Counted from the stretch's first letter, positions 15,030-22,389 are shown. The stretch is 23,177 nucleotides of DNA from an uncultured Bacteroides sp. (GCA_900766005.1 CAAFTU010000043.1:1-23177), one strand, 5' to 3'. Numbers and translations: made by a program. Notes: generated by a model not told the origin, from the letters alone.

Positions 15030-15239
15030 TTACACCAATTTTACAAAGATCTCGCCTTCCACTTCAGAAGTAACGACCTTATCTTCTCTCAGCAGCCAGC
15101 CCAGCCCCAGGAAGAAATCCTTGTCAGCTTTCAGTTTGGTTGCTTTCTTGATTTGTTTTTGTGTCAAACCTTCAGTTCCATTCAATGCTTCCCAGATTTG
15201 TCCGGCCAAAGCACCTGCTTTTTCTTTCAACATTTTCAA
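15030..15239 (-). CDS. Small winged helix-turn-helix protein (DUF2582-like)
   Basis: 69 aa with features of the Bacteroidetes winged-helix family formerly DUF2582: AGQIWEALNGTEGLTQKQIKKATKLKADKDFFLGLGWLLREDKV, i.e. a helix, a turn, a Lys-rich recognition helix and GWLLRED before a short beta wing (TSEVEGEIFVKLV). It is probably a DNA-binding protein, but its targets are not known. It has its own promoter and a strong terminator, so it is monocistronic. The upstream leader (about 60 bases) contains hairpins. Confidence 0.85.
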   Translation of the reverse strand: MKMLKEKAGALAGQIWEALNGTEGLTQKQIKKATKLKADKDFFLGLGWLLREDKVVTSEVEGEIFVKLV

Positions 15240-15249
15240 TTTGCTTTTA

Positions 15250-15291
15250 GTTAAACGTTAACCGCACCCACACATTCCGATGTGAATGTTT
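15250..15291 (-). promoter_or_regulatory. Structured leader of the winged-helix gene
   Basis: The 5' untranslated region carries GTTAA-ACG-TTAAC (15250-15262) and, further upstream, ACATTC/GAATGT (about 15272-15290) hairpins. They could affect mRNA stability or translation or be protein sites; the function is unknown. Confidence 0.35.
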
Positions 15292-15308
15292 GTGTTTCTT
15301 ATCGCTTG

Positions 15309-15338
15309 CAAAGATACACAAAATTATGTTATTCAACA
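15309..15338 (-). promoter_or_regulatory. Promoter of the winged-helix gene
   Basis: On the minus strand TATCTTTG (plus-strand 15309-15316) is an exact -7 box. GTTG (15335-15338) lies 18 bases upstream, one mismatch and one base short of the usual -33 element. Confidence 0.6.
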
Positions 15339-15389
15339 CTTTTGCATCGAAAAAGTTTGTATTTCTATAAGAAAAAGCGATTTTTCAAC

Positions 15390-15893
15390 CTATTTTTTTT
15401 GTTTTTCGAGGTGTTCGCTCCAAATCCGGGCCGCTTCCTCTACCATTCTTGCACAAGGACGCTTGGCGTAATACCGTTCCGTCCTTGCTTCCGGTGTGGA
15501 TACTACCGGCTCTTTTCCGGACAATCCCAGCAAATCGGCACACCGCAGGGCGCCGTTCCGCTTCTTGAATTCTTCGGCCAGTTCCTGCACCAGAGCGTAA
15601 TTCGCCGCCTTGCTCTCACGGTCTTTCCCCTCGATGGCGCACTTCTCCAGCCCGGCCAGCAGGAACATGCCGCAAGCAGCACCGCAGGTTTCACGCATCC
15701 GCCCTATGCCGCCGCCGAAAGAGGCGGACATGTGCAGGGCCTGTTCACGGGTGAAACCATACAGATCGGCAAAAGCCGTCACTACGGACTGGGAGCAGTT
15801 ATATCCTTCCTTGAACAAGGCAACGGCCTTTGCCACCCTGTCCTCTTCCCTAACTTCCGTATGCAAATCCAACGTATTCTTGTCTTCTTCCAT
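15390..15893 (-). CDS. C_GCAxxG_C_C family redox protein
   Basis: Member of the C_GCAxxG_C_C family, putative redox-active proteins with conserved cysteines; no reaction is established. Visible signature: GYNCSQSV (Cys33), GRMRETCGAACGMFLLAG (Cys70, Cys74), LRCADLL (Cys118) and RPCARMV (Cys147). The start at 15893 (MEEDKN, 167 aa) is preferred over an in-frame ATG at 15950, because AAGGAGGT stands 8-9 bases before it, a near-perfect Shine-Dalgarno that is uncommon in this window. The longer start would also overlap the upstream dehydrogenase gene and add a basic tail unlike the family. It lies 43 bases downstream of the dehydrogenase on the same strand, probably in the same transcript. Confidence 0.88.
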   Translation of the reverse strand: MEEDKNTLDLHTEVREEDRVAKAVALFKEGYNCSQSVVTAFADLYGFTREQALHMSASFGGGIGRMRETCGAACGMFLLAGLEKCAIEGKDRESKAANYALVQELAEEFKKRNGALRCADLLGLSGKEPVVSTPEARTERYYAKRPCARMVEEAARIWSEHLEKQKK

Positions 15894-15936
15894 TTTTCTT
15901 ACCTCCTTCTTTTCTTTCCGTCTTTTTCCTTTGTTC

Positions 15937-16893
15937 TCATTCCGCCACATTGTTTACAATCTCACCCTTGATGAATCCTTTCAAGTTCCCCACCGCAATC
16001 CGCATCAGCCGGACACGGGCTTCTTTCGTGGCCCAGGCGATATGCGGCGTAATGAAGCAGTTCTTCGCCGTCAGCAGGGGGTTGGTATATTGGGGAGGCT
16101 CGGAAGAAAGCACGTCCAGTCCGGCAGCCGCTATCACACCCTTGTTCAGTGCGTCGGCCAGGTCTTTCTCGTTCACCAAGGGACCGCGGCCGGTATTTAT
16201 CAGAATGGCCGTCGGTTTCATAAGGGCCAGGCGGGCGGCATTGACCAGCTCTTTGGTATCGGGTGTAAGGGGGCAGTGCAGGCTCACCACGTCACATTCG
16301 CGGAACAGCTCATCCAGCTCCATTTTCCGGATTCCTCCGGGAAGTTGTGACTGCGGCTTGGAAGTATAGGCGCATACCTGCATTCCGAAAGCGGCAGCGA
16401 TGCGCGCCGTCGCCTGTCCGGTGTTTCCCAAGCCGATGATTCCCAGCTTCTTCCCGTCCAGTTCCACCAGGTCGGTATCCCAGTAGCAGAAGTCGGGGTT
16501 GTCCGCCCAACGCCCGTGACGGTTGGCATAGGCATAATGGCCTACACGCTGGGTGATGTTCAGTATATGCGCAAAGACCATCTGGGCAACGGAAGCGGTG
16601 CTGTAGGCAGGTATGTTGGTGACAATGATGCCCCGCGCTTTCGCAGCCTGGATGTCCACAATATTATATCCCGTAGCCAGCACGCCGATGTATTTCAAGG
16701 CAGGCAGAGCGGCCATATCCTCCGCCGTAATCACCGTTTTATTTGTAATCAGCACTTCCGCTCCGGCAGAACGCTCCAATAACTCGGCAGGGGCCGTGCG
16801 GTCGTACACCGTCAGCTCGCCCAACGCCCGCATCTCCTCCCATGACAAATCACCGGGATTCAATCCGTAACCGTCTAAAACTACTATTTTCAT
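15937..16893 (-). CDS. D-2-hydroxyacid dehydrogenase (NAD-dependent)
   Basis: Cytoplasmic oxidoreductase interconverting a D-2-hydroxyacid and the 2-oxoacid with NAD(P); closest in pattern to the hydroxypyruvate reductase/glycerate dehydrogenase branch, but the substrate cannot be fixed. It is 318 aa from the ATG at 16893 (MKIVVLDGYGLNPGDLSW), which matches the family N-terminus; an in-frame ATG at 16926 would add 11 residues. The Rossmann motif LGIIGLGNTGQATA holds the glycines 154-159. The catalytic residues are visible: Arg236 in NTGRGPLV, Glu265 in SSEPP and His284 in TPHIAWAT. It is the first gene of a likely two-gene operon with the C_GCAxxG_C_C protein. The inverted-repeat element at 16939-17026 lies just upstream. 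Confidence 0.93.
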   Translation of the reverse strand: MKIVVLDGYGLNPGDLSWEEMRALGELTVYDRTAPAELLERSAGAEVLITNKTVITAEDMAALPALKYIGVLATGYNIVDIQAAKARGIIVTNIPAYSTASVAQMVFAHILNITQRVGHYAYANRHGRWADNPDFCYWDTDLVELDGKKLGIIGLGNTGQATARIAAAFGMQVCAYTSKPQSQLPGGIRKMELDELFRECDVVSLHCPLTPDTKELVNAARLALMKPTAILINTGRGPLVNEKDLADALNKGVIAAAGLDVLSSEPPQYTNPLLTAKNCFITPHIAWATKEARVRLMRIAVGNLKGFIKGEIVNNVAE

Positions 16894-16938
16894 ATGCTCA
16901 AAAGTTAAATTCCATGTTTTGTCCATTTATTCGGTTAG

Positions 16939-17026
16939 ATTGGAACGCGAATGACGCAAATTAACAGCTGCACAGCATGGATATAAACCGGCCGGAAGGT
17001 TGGATTTATGTCATTTGCGTTCCAAT
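16939..17026. repeat. Inverted-repeat element, copy 1
   Basis: A 23-base arm at 16939-16961 (core GAATGACGCAAAT) is matched by its complement at 17004-17026 at 20 of 23 positions. The mismatches are all transitions, which would give G-U pairs in RNA. The 42-base centre contains CCGGCCGG. A related copy is at 21797-21854. It fills the gap between the dehydrogenase and rarA. This looks like a dispersed intergenic palindromic element, not a transposon; no ORF is inside. Confidence 0.65.
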
Positions 17027-17063
17027 TTTTAATTTTATAGCACAGGATCAATGCAATTCATTT

Positions 17064-18341
17064 TCATTCCTTGAACCGTTCCCCCCAGAGGCTCTGCATC
17101 CGTTCCTTTATCTTCGCTTCCTGCGCATTGTTCTGCGGATGCCAGATGCGGCTGTCCTTCACCTCGTCCGGCAGGAACTGCTGCTGCACGAAATTGCCCT
17201 GATAGGCATGTGCATACTTGTAATCCTTGCCATAGCCCAACTGTTTCATCAGCTTGGTGGGTGCGTTGCGCAAATGCAAGGGGACAGGCAGGTTGCCCGT
17301 CTGCCGCACCAGTTCCAGGGCACTGTTGATCCCCTCGTATGCCGAGTTGCTCTTGGGGCTGGTGGCCAGATACACCGTAGCTTCCGCCAGCGGGATACGC
17401 CCCTCAGGCCATCCTATCTTCATCACGGCATCAAAAGCGGCGTTCGCCAGGAGCAATGCGTTGGGATTGGCCAGACCGATATCCTCGGCTGCCGAAATGA
17501 CCAGTCTGCGGGCTATGAAAGCCGGGTCCTCTCCGGCCTCCACCATACGCGCCAGCCAGTAGAGCGCCCCGTCCGGATCACTTCCGCGGATGGACTTGAT
17601 AAAGGCGGAAATGATATCATAATGCATCTCCCCGTCCTTGTCATACGCCAACGGATTCTGCTGCAAACGCTCGGTCACCTTCTCATCCGTAATCACCACG
17701 GGGCCGGCATCCGCATCCGCCTCCACCACCAGCTCCAGTATGTTCAGCAGCTTGCGGGCATCGCCTCCCGAAAAGCGGAGCATGGCATCCGTCTCCTTCA
17801 GCTCTATCTTCTTTTCTTTCAGTATCACGTCCTTTGCGATGGCATTATGCAGCAGTTCCAGCAAATCTTCCTTCTCCAATGATTTCAGCACATACAGCTG
17901 GCAGCGGGAGAGCAAGGGCCGGATCACCTCGAACGAGGGATTCTCGGTGGTGGCGCCTATCAGGGTCACCACTCCCGTTTCCACCGCCCCCAACAGGGAA
18001 TCCTGCTGGGACTTGCTGAACCGGTGGATTTCATCAATGAACAGGATGGGGCTGGCCTGAGAGAAAAAACGGTTGCTTCTCGCCTTCTCTATCACATCGC
18101 GCACATCCTTCACACCGGAGGTGACCGCGCTCAGTGTATAAAAAGGAGTTTCCAGCTTGTTGGCTATGATCTGCGCCAGCGTGGTCTTCCCCACCCCCGG
18201 AGGCCCCCAGAGGATAAAGGAGGAGATGCGTCCCGCGTCGATCATCTTGCGCAAGACAGCCCCCGGCCCCACCAGGTGTTTCTGACCTATATAATCGTCC
18301 AATGTCTTCGGACGCAAACGTTCTGCTAAAGGTTGTGCCAT
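17064..18341 (-). CDS. rarA: Replication-associated recombination protein A (RarA/MgsA)
   Basis: AAA+ ATPase of the clamp-loader/RarA (MgsA, WRNIP1) family that acts at stalled replication forks. At 425 aa it is near the family length. Visible: LAERLRPKTLDDYIGQKHLVG at the N-terminus, Walker A GPPGVGKT (46-53), Walker B ILFIDEIHRF with Asp103/Glu104, sensor-1 ATTENPSFEV, the box RPLLSRCQLY with the probable arginine finger, and the C-terminal tetramerisation region with SIRGSDPDGALYWLARM and EAGEDPAFIARRLVISAAEDIGLANP. The start at 18341 gives the canonical MAQPLAERLRP. It has its own promoter in the gap shared with the divergent metzincin gene. Confidence 0.96.
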   Translation of the reverse strand: MAQPLAERLRPKTLDDYIGQKHLVGPGAVLRKMIDAGRISSFILWGPPGVGKTTLAQIIANKLETPFYTLSAVTSGVKDVRDVIEKARSNRFFSQASPILFIDEIHRFSKSQQDSLLGAVETGVVTLIGATTENPSFEVIRPLLSRCQLYVLKSLEKEDLLELLHNAIAKDVILKEKKIELKETDAMLRFSGGDARKLLNILELVVEADADAGPVVITDEKVTERLQQNPLAYDKDGEMHYDIISAFIKSIRGSDPDGALYWLARMVEAGEDPAFIARRLVISAAEDIGLANPNALLLANAAFDAVMKIGWPEGRIPLAEATVYLATSPKSNSAYEGINSALELVRQTGNLPVPLHLRNAPTKLMKQLGYGKDYKYAHAYQGNFVQQQFLPDEVKDSRIWHPQNNAQEAKIKERMQSLWGERFKE

Positions 18342-18364
18342 ATCTTCATCTTTATTTCGGATAA

Positions 18365-18395
18365 CAAAAATACAGCATATTTTCCTATGAACAAA
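18365..18395 (-). promoter_or_regulatory. Promoter of rarA
   Basis: On the minus strand TTTG (plus-strand 18392-18395), a 19-base spacer, then TATTTTTG (18365-18372) match the Bacteroidetes consensus exactly, 24 bases before the rarA start. Confidence 0.75.
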
Positions 18396-18488
18396 GCCCA
18401 GGGCAACAATATAGGATTTATTTTTTTTGAGGCAGAAAAATAAAAGAACATAAAAAACAGGGACTCATACAAAATGAAATACAGGTTC

Positions 18489-18520
18489 TTTGTCCGTCTG
18501 ATCCAAAACAATTATTTTTG
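18489..18520 (+). promoter_or_regulatory. Promoter of the metzincin/propeller lipoprotein operon
   Basis: TTTG (18489-18492), a 20-base spacer and TATTTTTG (18513-18520) match the consensus exactly. The predicted start near 18527 gives a leader of about 55 bases. The rest of the 240-base gap is A/T rich with no other clear feature. Confidence 0.75.
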
Positions 18521-18581
18521 CAACCCTTTTCCAAAAGAGTGATTATTTCAAATTTAAATGTAATTCTAATAAAGACAGACG

Positions 18582-20657
18582 ATGAAAAAACTTTTTTCCA
18601 CCAGCCTGTTGATTTTAGCAGGTATGCTTTTACTGCTGGGCAGCTGCAAAGAGGACGAACTTCCGGTTTCCGGAGAAGGAAACGTGGCAAACAACGAATT
18701 GCCCGTCCGGCTGGCCGAAACGGATTATAACCCGGACAACACGTATTACCTGCTGAATGACAATGAATCCCAGGATGTTTATTTCGACTCCGGCCAGCGC
18801 AGCTTCTACGTCAGCCGGCCTCTTCAGTTCGGAATGGACGACGAGCACTGTTTCCAACTCCGTTTCTATAGTCCCAGAGCCTTGAAAAACGTGACTTTCT
18901 GGGCCAGGATAGACGGTTACGAGGAAGAATTCAAGTTCATGTCGCTGGAAAAGATCATGCCTTTCCAGCAACTCCGGGTACACATACCGTTCGCCACCAA
19001 GGACCTGACCGCCTATACCCGCAGCGGAAAGAAAATACGGATCATGGCAAACCCCTACCTCACGGAAGAAAACCTGACCTTCACCGTAGAGTGTGACGAC
19101 CCGTACTGGGCAAGGCTGCAATCCATCCGTTGCAAATGGTACATCGCCTTCGGCAGATACAGTGACACCCAGGACAGCTGGAAGTACAAGATGAAGGCTT
19201 CGCACACGCGTGAGGCGGTGGCCATCGCGCTGAACATGGCGTATATGTTCTCGTCGGAACGGTTCAAGACTGCCCTGTACGAGTTCGGCCCGCTGCACAG
19301 CAACAATGACAAGACGGAAATAGACAAGACCGCCCTGCTGGCCAACGTGCTCAACCACCGCGGACTGACCTTCGGCTATACCACCGGCGTGATGGGACTG
19401 GGCGGAGGAACCACCTTCGGCATGCATGAAGTGTGTTATCTGGAACACTATGCCGATGACAAAAGCATCACCGAAACCATATTCCACGAGTTTGCCCACT
19501 GTGTGGGCTACGGCCATGCGGGAAACATGACTTACGAACAGACGGGACCGGGGTGGATCACCCTGTGCAACAACGTATATGTGGCGCTGTCGCTGGACAA
19601 GGAGCTGCCCGTCTATTCCCGCCGCTTCCTGCACACCCGCTGGAGCAGGAACCGTTATTTTGATGATATATACGTGGCTTCGAAACACATTATCGAAGAC
19701 CCGGAACTCGATGCGCTGGACGGTGGCCTGTCTCCCCTGCGCGGAGAGACCGACCGGGGAGGAAACGACGGGGAGCCGGTGGCGTTCAAGCTGGATTATA
19801 CCGACTTGCCCGGCGCTACGGGAACCACCTTCCGCCCCAAGGATGTATATGTGTACGGAGATACCCTGTATGCCGTGAACGATGCGGACAACCAGTACAG
19901 CGTAGAGGTGTTCGGCCTTGCCGGCGGCGGCAAGAAGCACTTGGGAAGCATCAAGGAATGGAAGCACGGAGAAGCTACCGGGAAATTCGGCGGCCGCCCG
20001 AACGGTATCACCCGTGCCAACGACAAGATTTATGTCACCCACGAAGGAAGCCGTACCGAGATTTTTGATGCGAAGAGCCATCAGTTCCTTACCTGCATAG
20101 GCAATGGAAGCTGGGGAACAGGGCCCACGCAGACCGTACATGCCTTCGATGTGCTGCTCTACAAAGGGCTGGTCATGATACACGACAAACGCTACGTCAA
20201 CTTTGTAGAAGAGCAGGCTATACAGTCCGGAGTGACTCCGCGGATTTATGTACGTTCCGAACATCTGGGCGAGACAAACGGCACTTACGGCATGGCGGTG
20301 GACGAACAGACCGGCCTGCTCTACTCCACCCATCCCGCCAAACGCATAGACCTGTTCGCCCCTGACGGGATACGGGAAGGAGTTTCACCCAAACGCACCG
20401 GGCAACTGGCTTATAAAAATGTACCCTACGACTTGGATTTCTACGAAGGAAGGCTGTTTGTAAGTTCCAACGGCACAGAAAAGTTCTGTGAGGTCAATCC
20501 CAGGACGGGAGAGATCATGAAGGACCATACCACCATCGGCGGCATCACCCTGCAAGCACCTGAGAAGTTCTGCATCCGCCGCCACACGCTGTTCATCACC
20601 GACCGCGTGAAAAACGGGACATGCGTTTACGCCATCCCCATGAGTGAGCTGAAATAA
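18582..20657 (+). CDS. Metzincin-like zinc protease lipoprotein fused to a beta-propeller
   Basis: 691 aa lipoprotein: signal MKKLFSTSLLILAGMLLLL with lipobox LGSC (Cys22). The N-terminal half ends with FHEFAHCVGYGH: His302, Glu303, His306, Gly309, His312 give the complete HExxHxxGxxH zinc motif of metzincins, followed by NMTY (Met316). Upstream is a beta-rich region (about 45-175) and a helical stretch (about 205-260) leading to the active site. The C-terminal part (about 400-690) has regular beta repeats of NHL/propeller type: DVYVYGDTLYAVND, NGITRANDKIYVTHEG, FLTCIGNGSWG, YGMAVDEQTGLLYSTH and VPYDLDFYEGRLFVSSNG. The export route and Cys22 point to membrane anchoring; the substrate is unknown. 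It is the first gene of a two-gene operon. I do not recognise a named family for the full architecture. Confidence 0.85.
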   Translation: MKKLFSTSLLILAGMLLLLGSCKEDELPVSGEGNVANNELPVRLAETDYNPDNTYYLLNDNESQDVYFDSGQRSFYVSRPLQFGMDDEHCFQLRFYSPRALKNVTFWARIDGYEEEFKFMSLEKIMPFQQLRVHIPFATKDLTAYTRSGKKIRIMANPYLTEENLTFTVECDDPYWARLQSIRCKWYIAFGRYSDTQDSWKYKMKASHTREAVAIALNMAYMFSSERFKTALYEFGPLHSNNDKTEIDKTALLANVLNHRGLTFGYTTGVMGLGGGTTFGMHEVCYLEHYADDKSITETIFHEFAHCVGYGHAGNMTYEQTGPGWITLCNNVYVALSLDKELPVYSRRFLHTRWSRNRYFDDIYVASKHIIEDPELDALDGGLSPLRGETDRGGNDGEPVAFKLDYTDLPGATGTTFRPKDVYVYGDTLYAVNDADNQYSVEVFGLAGGGKKHLGSIKEWKHGEATGKFGGRPNGITRANDKIYVTHEGSRTEIFDAKSHQFLTCIGNGSWGTGPTQTVHAFDVLLYKGLVMIHDKRYVNFVEEQAIQSGVTPRIYVRSEHLGETNGTYGMAVDEQTGLLYSTHPAKRIDLFAPDGIREGVSPKRTGQLAYKNVPYDLDFYEGRLFVSSNGTEKFCEVNPRTGEIMKDHTTIGGITLQAPEKFCIRRHTLFITDRVKNGTCVYAIPMSELK

Positions 20658-20688
20658 ATATATACCTATATAATATAGTAAGAACAAC

Positions 20689-21765
20689 ATGAAAATATAC
20701 GCTTATATCCTGATTGTGCTGTCCGGAGTCCTGACGGCACAATGCAGCAAAGTCACCCTGGATGAAATCTGCGGCTACCCCTCCGCTCCCGGCGGAGGAA
20801 ACGGGGAAGGAGAAGGAAACGGGGATTATACCAGTTACTGGTATTACTCGTATGAGGCGGCGCAGCTGATTGATGCGGAAACCCTGGGCATGGAAACGGC
20901 CGAGGATTTCACCCCTTATACCGTTGCCCATCTGGGGGATACCCTTTTCATCGCAAACATCGGAAAGGCAGGCAGCAGCCTGTTGCTGTTCAGTATAAAG
21001 AAAGGTGAACGGCTGGGAACCTTGCAGAGCTGGCAGCACGACGGCGGGGAGAAGAGTTTCGGAAGTCAGATAGAAGCCATCGTGCCGTCGGGCAACCGGC
21101 TGTATGTGGCCGAACGCCAGTCGCGCATCCATATATTCCGGTTGCCGGAACTGTCCTACCTCACCTGCATAGGCAACGGGCAATGGAGCGGCCCCGTATT
21201 CCAGGCACAGGCCATGACGGTAAAGGACGGGCTGATTTTCGCACGCGACAAGAACGGAATGGTCAGCATTTACAAAGAGGAGGATGCCACCCCGGAAAAT
21301 TACCAGAAGGTGAACCGCTACCGCCGGGCATCCGGCAACGGCAGTCCGGGCAACAACGGCTTTGCCAGCCATTCCATGCAGCCCGATGCGGAAGGGCATC
21401 TGCTGCTCACGGATTATGAAGGGAAGAAAATACGGGTGCTCGATCCGGCACTGGTCAACGATGATATGGCAAACGACGCTTCCATCGATCTGGACGACCT
21501 TTCCCTGTCGCCCGGCTTCAAGCCCAAGACACTGGCGTTGTGCGGCGACTGCTGGTATGCTACCGGTGACAATGATGCCATCAACATATACGAACGCCAG
21601 TCCAACGAATGGAGCAAGAAAATAAAAACTGTAAAAGGATATGCTTTTTCCCAGCCTGCCCGCATCTATGCGCAAAACGACTCCGTGCTATGGGTTTCGG
21701 ACACGCACAGTTCCAAACGGACACTGGTGAAAATGCTGGTGCATAAGGGAGAAATACGGGAATAG
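20689..21765 (+). CDS. Beta-propeller lipoprotein, paralogue of the upstream gene's C-terminal domain
   Basis: 358 aa; signal MKIYAYILIVLSGVLTAQC with a loose lipobox (Cys19), so lipidation is likely but not certain. After a Gly/Glu/Asn-rich linker (about 34-45, GGGNGEGEGNGD) come repeats of propeller type: PYTVAHLGDTLFIANIG, IEAIVPSGNRLYVAERQ, LSYLTCIGNGQWSG, AMTVKDGLIFARDKNG, SMQPDAEGHLLLTDYEG and KTLALCGDCWYATGDN. The blade LTCIGNGxW is shared with the upstream protein, so the two propellers are paralogous. It starts 31 bases after the metzincin gene and should be co-transcribed. There is no protease motif. It may be a binding partner or scaffold for the protease, but that is inference. 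Confidence 0.82.
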   Translation: MKIYAYILIVLSGVLTAQCSKVTLDEICGYPSAPGGGNGEGEGNGDYTSYWYYSYEAAQLIDAETLGMETAEDFTPYTVAHLGDTLFIANIGKAGSSLLLFSIKKGERLGTLQSWQHDGGEKSFGSQIEAIVPSGNRLYVAERQSRIHIFRLPELSYLTCIGNGQWSGPVFQAQAMTVKDGLIFARDKNGMVSIYKEEDATPENYQKVNRYRRASGNGSPGNNGFASHSMQPDAEGHLLLTDYEGKKIRVLDPALVNDDMANDASIDLDDLSLSPGFKPKTLALCGDCWYATGDNDAINIYERQSNEWSKKIKTVKGYAFSQPARIYAQNDSVLWVSDTHSSKRTLVKMLVHKGEIRE

Positions 21766-21784
21766 AGGTTCTATTCCGTTCTTT
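21756..21784 (+). terminator. Hairpin overlapping the stop codon of the propeller lipoprotein
   Basis: GGAATAG (21759-21765) pairs perfectly with CTATTCC (21771-21777) across AGGTT, extendable with one bulge, and is followed by GTTCTTTAT. The TAG stop codon itself lies in the stem. The T-run is modest. Confidence 0.55.
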
Positions 21785-21992
21785 ATCCAGAATGTGAATG
21801 ACACGAATGGCGCAAATTGGGTTTATATCTCTGATTGGCGTCATTCGTGTCATTTTCATTCACATATATCAACCTTGCCAATCTTTCAATGCGACTGTCA
21901 ACAGGAGCCGGTCGTTCACTTGCCATATCGATTACGCAATCGGGGAAGCCATTCTTTTTATCTGGCCGCACTCCATCACAATCCCCTTTCAA
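21783..21992 (-). CDS. Doubtful small ORF downstream of the DUF4248 gene
   Basis: A 69-codon frame whose ATG overlaps the stop of the DUF4248 gene by ATGA, as in coupled genes. The first 40 residues look ordinary (GFPDCVIDMASERPAPVDSR), but the last 30 are the translation of the inverted-repeat element (ENDTNDANQRY...), so the gene, if real, has been overrun by a repeat, or the frame is chance. Confidence 0.2.
   Translation of the reverse strand: MKGDCDGVRPDKKNGFPDCVIDMASERPAPVDSRIERLARLIYVNENDTNDANQRYKPNLRHSCHSHSG
21797..21854. repeat. Inverted-repeat element, copy 2
   Basis: A 21-base arm at 21797-21817 (core AATGACACGAATG) is matched by its complement at 21834-21854 at 19 of 21 positions, with a short TGGGTTTATATCTCTG centre. 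The arm shares GAATG(A/G)CGCAAATT with copy 1 at 16939. It lies just after the propeller lipoprotein gene. Confidence 0.65.
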
Positions 21993-22216
21993 GGCTCCCC
22001 TATCGCCCCCACAATCAGCTGTACCTGAGCCGGCATATAGGTACGGCAGCTCAAGCCACTGCCCATCTTCTCCAGTTTCTCCCTGAGGTGAGGATAATAG
22101 TCAATCCAATACTGCAACTTACGGTAAGCCACCTGCGGATTCAAATCCGGGAAATAACACAGGGCCAGTTCGGTGCGGCCATACGTGCGTATCTCAAAAT
22201 TCTCCATACATTCCAT
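21989..22216 (-). CDS. DUF4248 family protein
   Basis: 75 aa. The pattern FEIRTYGRTELALCYFPDLNPQVAYRKLQYWIDYYPHLREKLEKMG, ending ...YMPAQVQLIVGAIGEP, is that of the Bacteroidetes DUF4248 family: an N-terminal RTYGRTELA segment, a Trp/Tyr-rich helix, and a final helix before GEP. The length fits. Function is unknown; the overall look is that of a small DNA-binding or adaptor protein. Two ATGs are possible (22216 and 22207). It is divergent from the HU-HIG gene, a pairing I recall as common in Bacteroides. Confidence 0.85.
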   Translation of the reverse strand: MECMENFEIRTYGRTELALCYFPDLNPQVAYRKLQYWIDYYPHLREKLEKMGSGLSCRTYMPAQVQLIVGAIGEP

Positions 22217-22282
22217 ACTTTTTATTTACTTCCATAAAAGTACGAAAAACGGACGAGAAGAAAGAATGTTTTTCCAACAATA

Positions 22283-22329
22283 ATCAACTAGAATCAACTG
22301 TTATCAACTACAACCCACCGGAATCAACT
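22283..22329. repeat. Helically phased ATCAACT repeats upstream of the HU-HIG gene
   Basis: ATCAACT occurs at 22283, 22293, 22303 and 22323, i.e. at 10-base steps with one step (22313) degenerate. The array lies between DUF4248 and the HU-HIG promoter, with the last copy touching the -33 region. It looks like a multi-site operator read from one face of the helix. Confidence 0.6.
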
Positions 22330-22348
22330 TTCCGGAATCCGCACATCG

Positions 22349-22356
22349 TATCTTTG
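22349..22356 (+). promoter_or_regulatory. -7 box of the HU-HIG gene
   Basis: TATCTTTG matches TAnnTTTG exactly. The -33 region has only CTTT (22328-22331), so recognition may depend on a factor bound at the ATCAACT array. The predicted leader is almost 200 bases long. Confidence 0.55.
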
Positions 22357-22389
22357 TAATGTCGGGACGATGAAGGCGAAAGATCTATA

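Noticed and set aside
15894..15950. N-terminal extension of the C_GCAxxG_C_C protein (start at 15950)
   Set aside because: It would overlap the upstream dehydrogenase, and the strong Shine-Dalgarno specifies the start at 15893; the extra residues are simply the translated spacer.
16977..17882. 301-codon plus-strand frame opposite rarA
   Set aside because: Antisense shadow of a highly conserved gene with intact Walker motifs.
18630..20333. 567-codon open frame on the minus strand opposite the metzincin gene
   Set aside because: The plus-strand gene has a consensus promoter, lipoprotein signal, zinc motif and propeller repeats. The minus-strand frame has a low-information Val/His/Gln-rich translation with no recognisable domain, typical of an antisense shadow in a GC-richer gene.
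20596..21675. 359-codon minus-strand frame opposite the propeller lipoprotein gene
   Set aside because: Same reason: antisense shadow, no domain and no promoter; it overlaps two well-supported genes.
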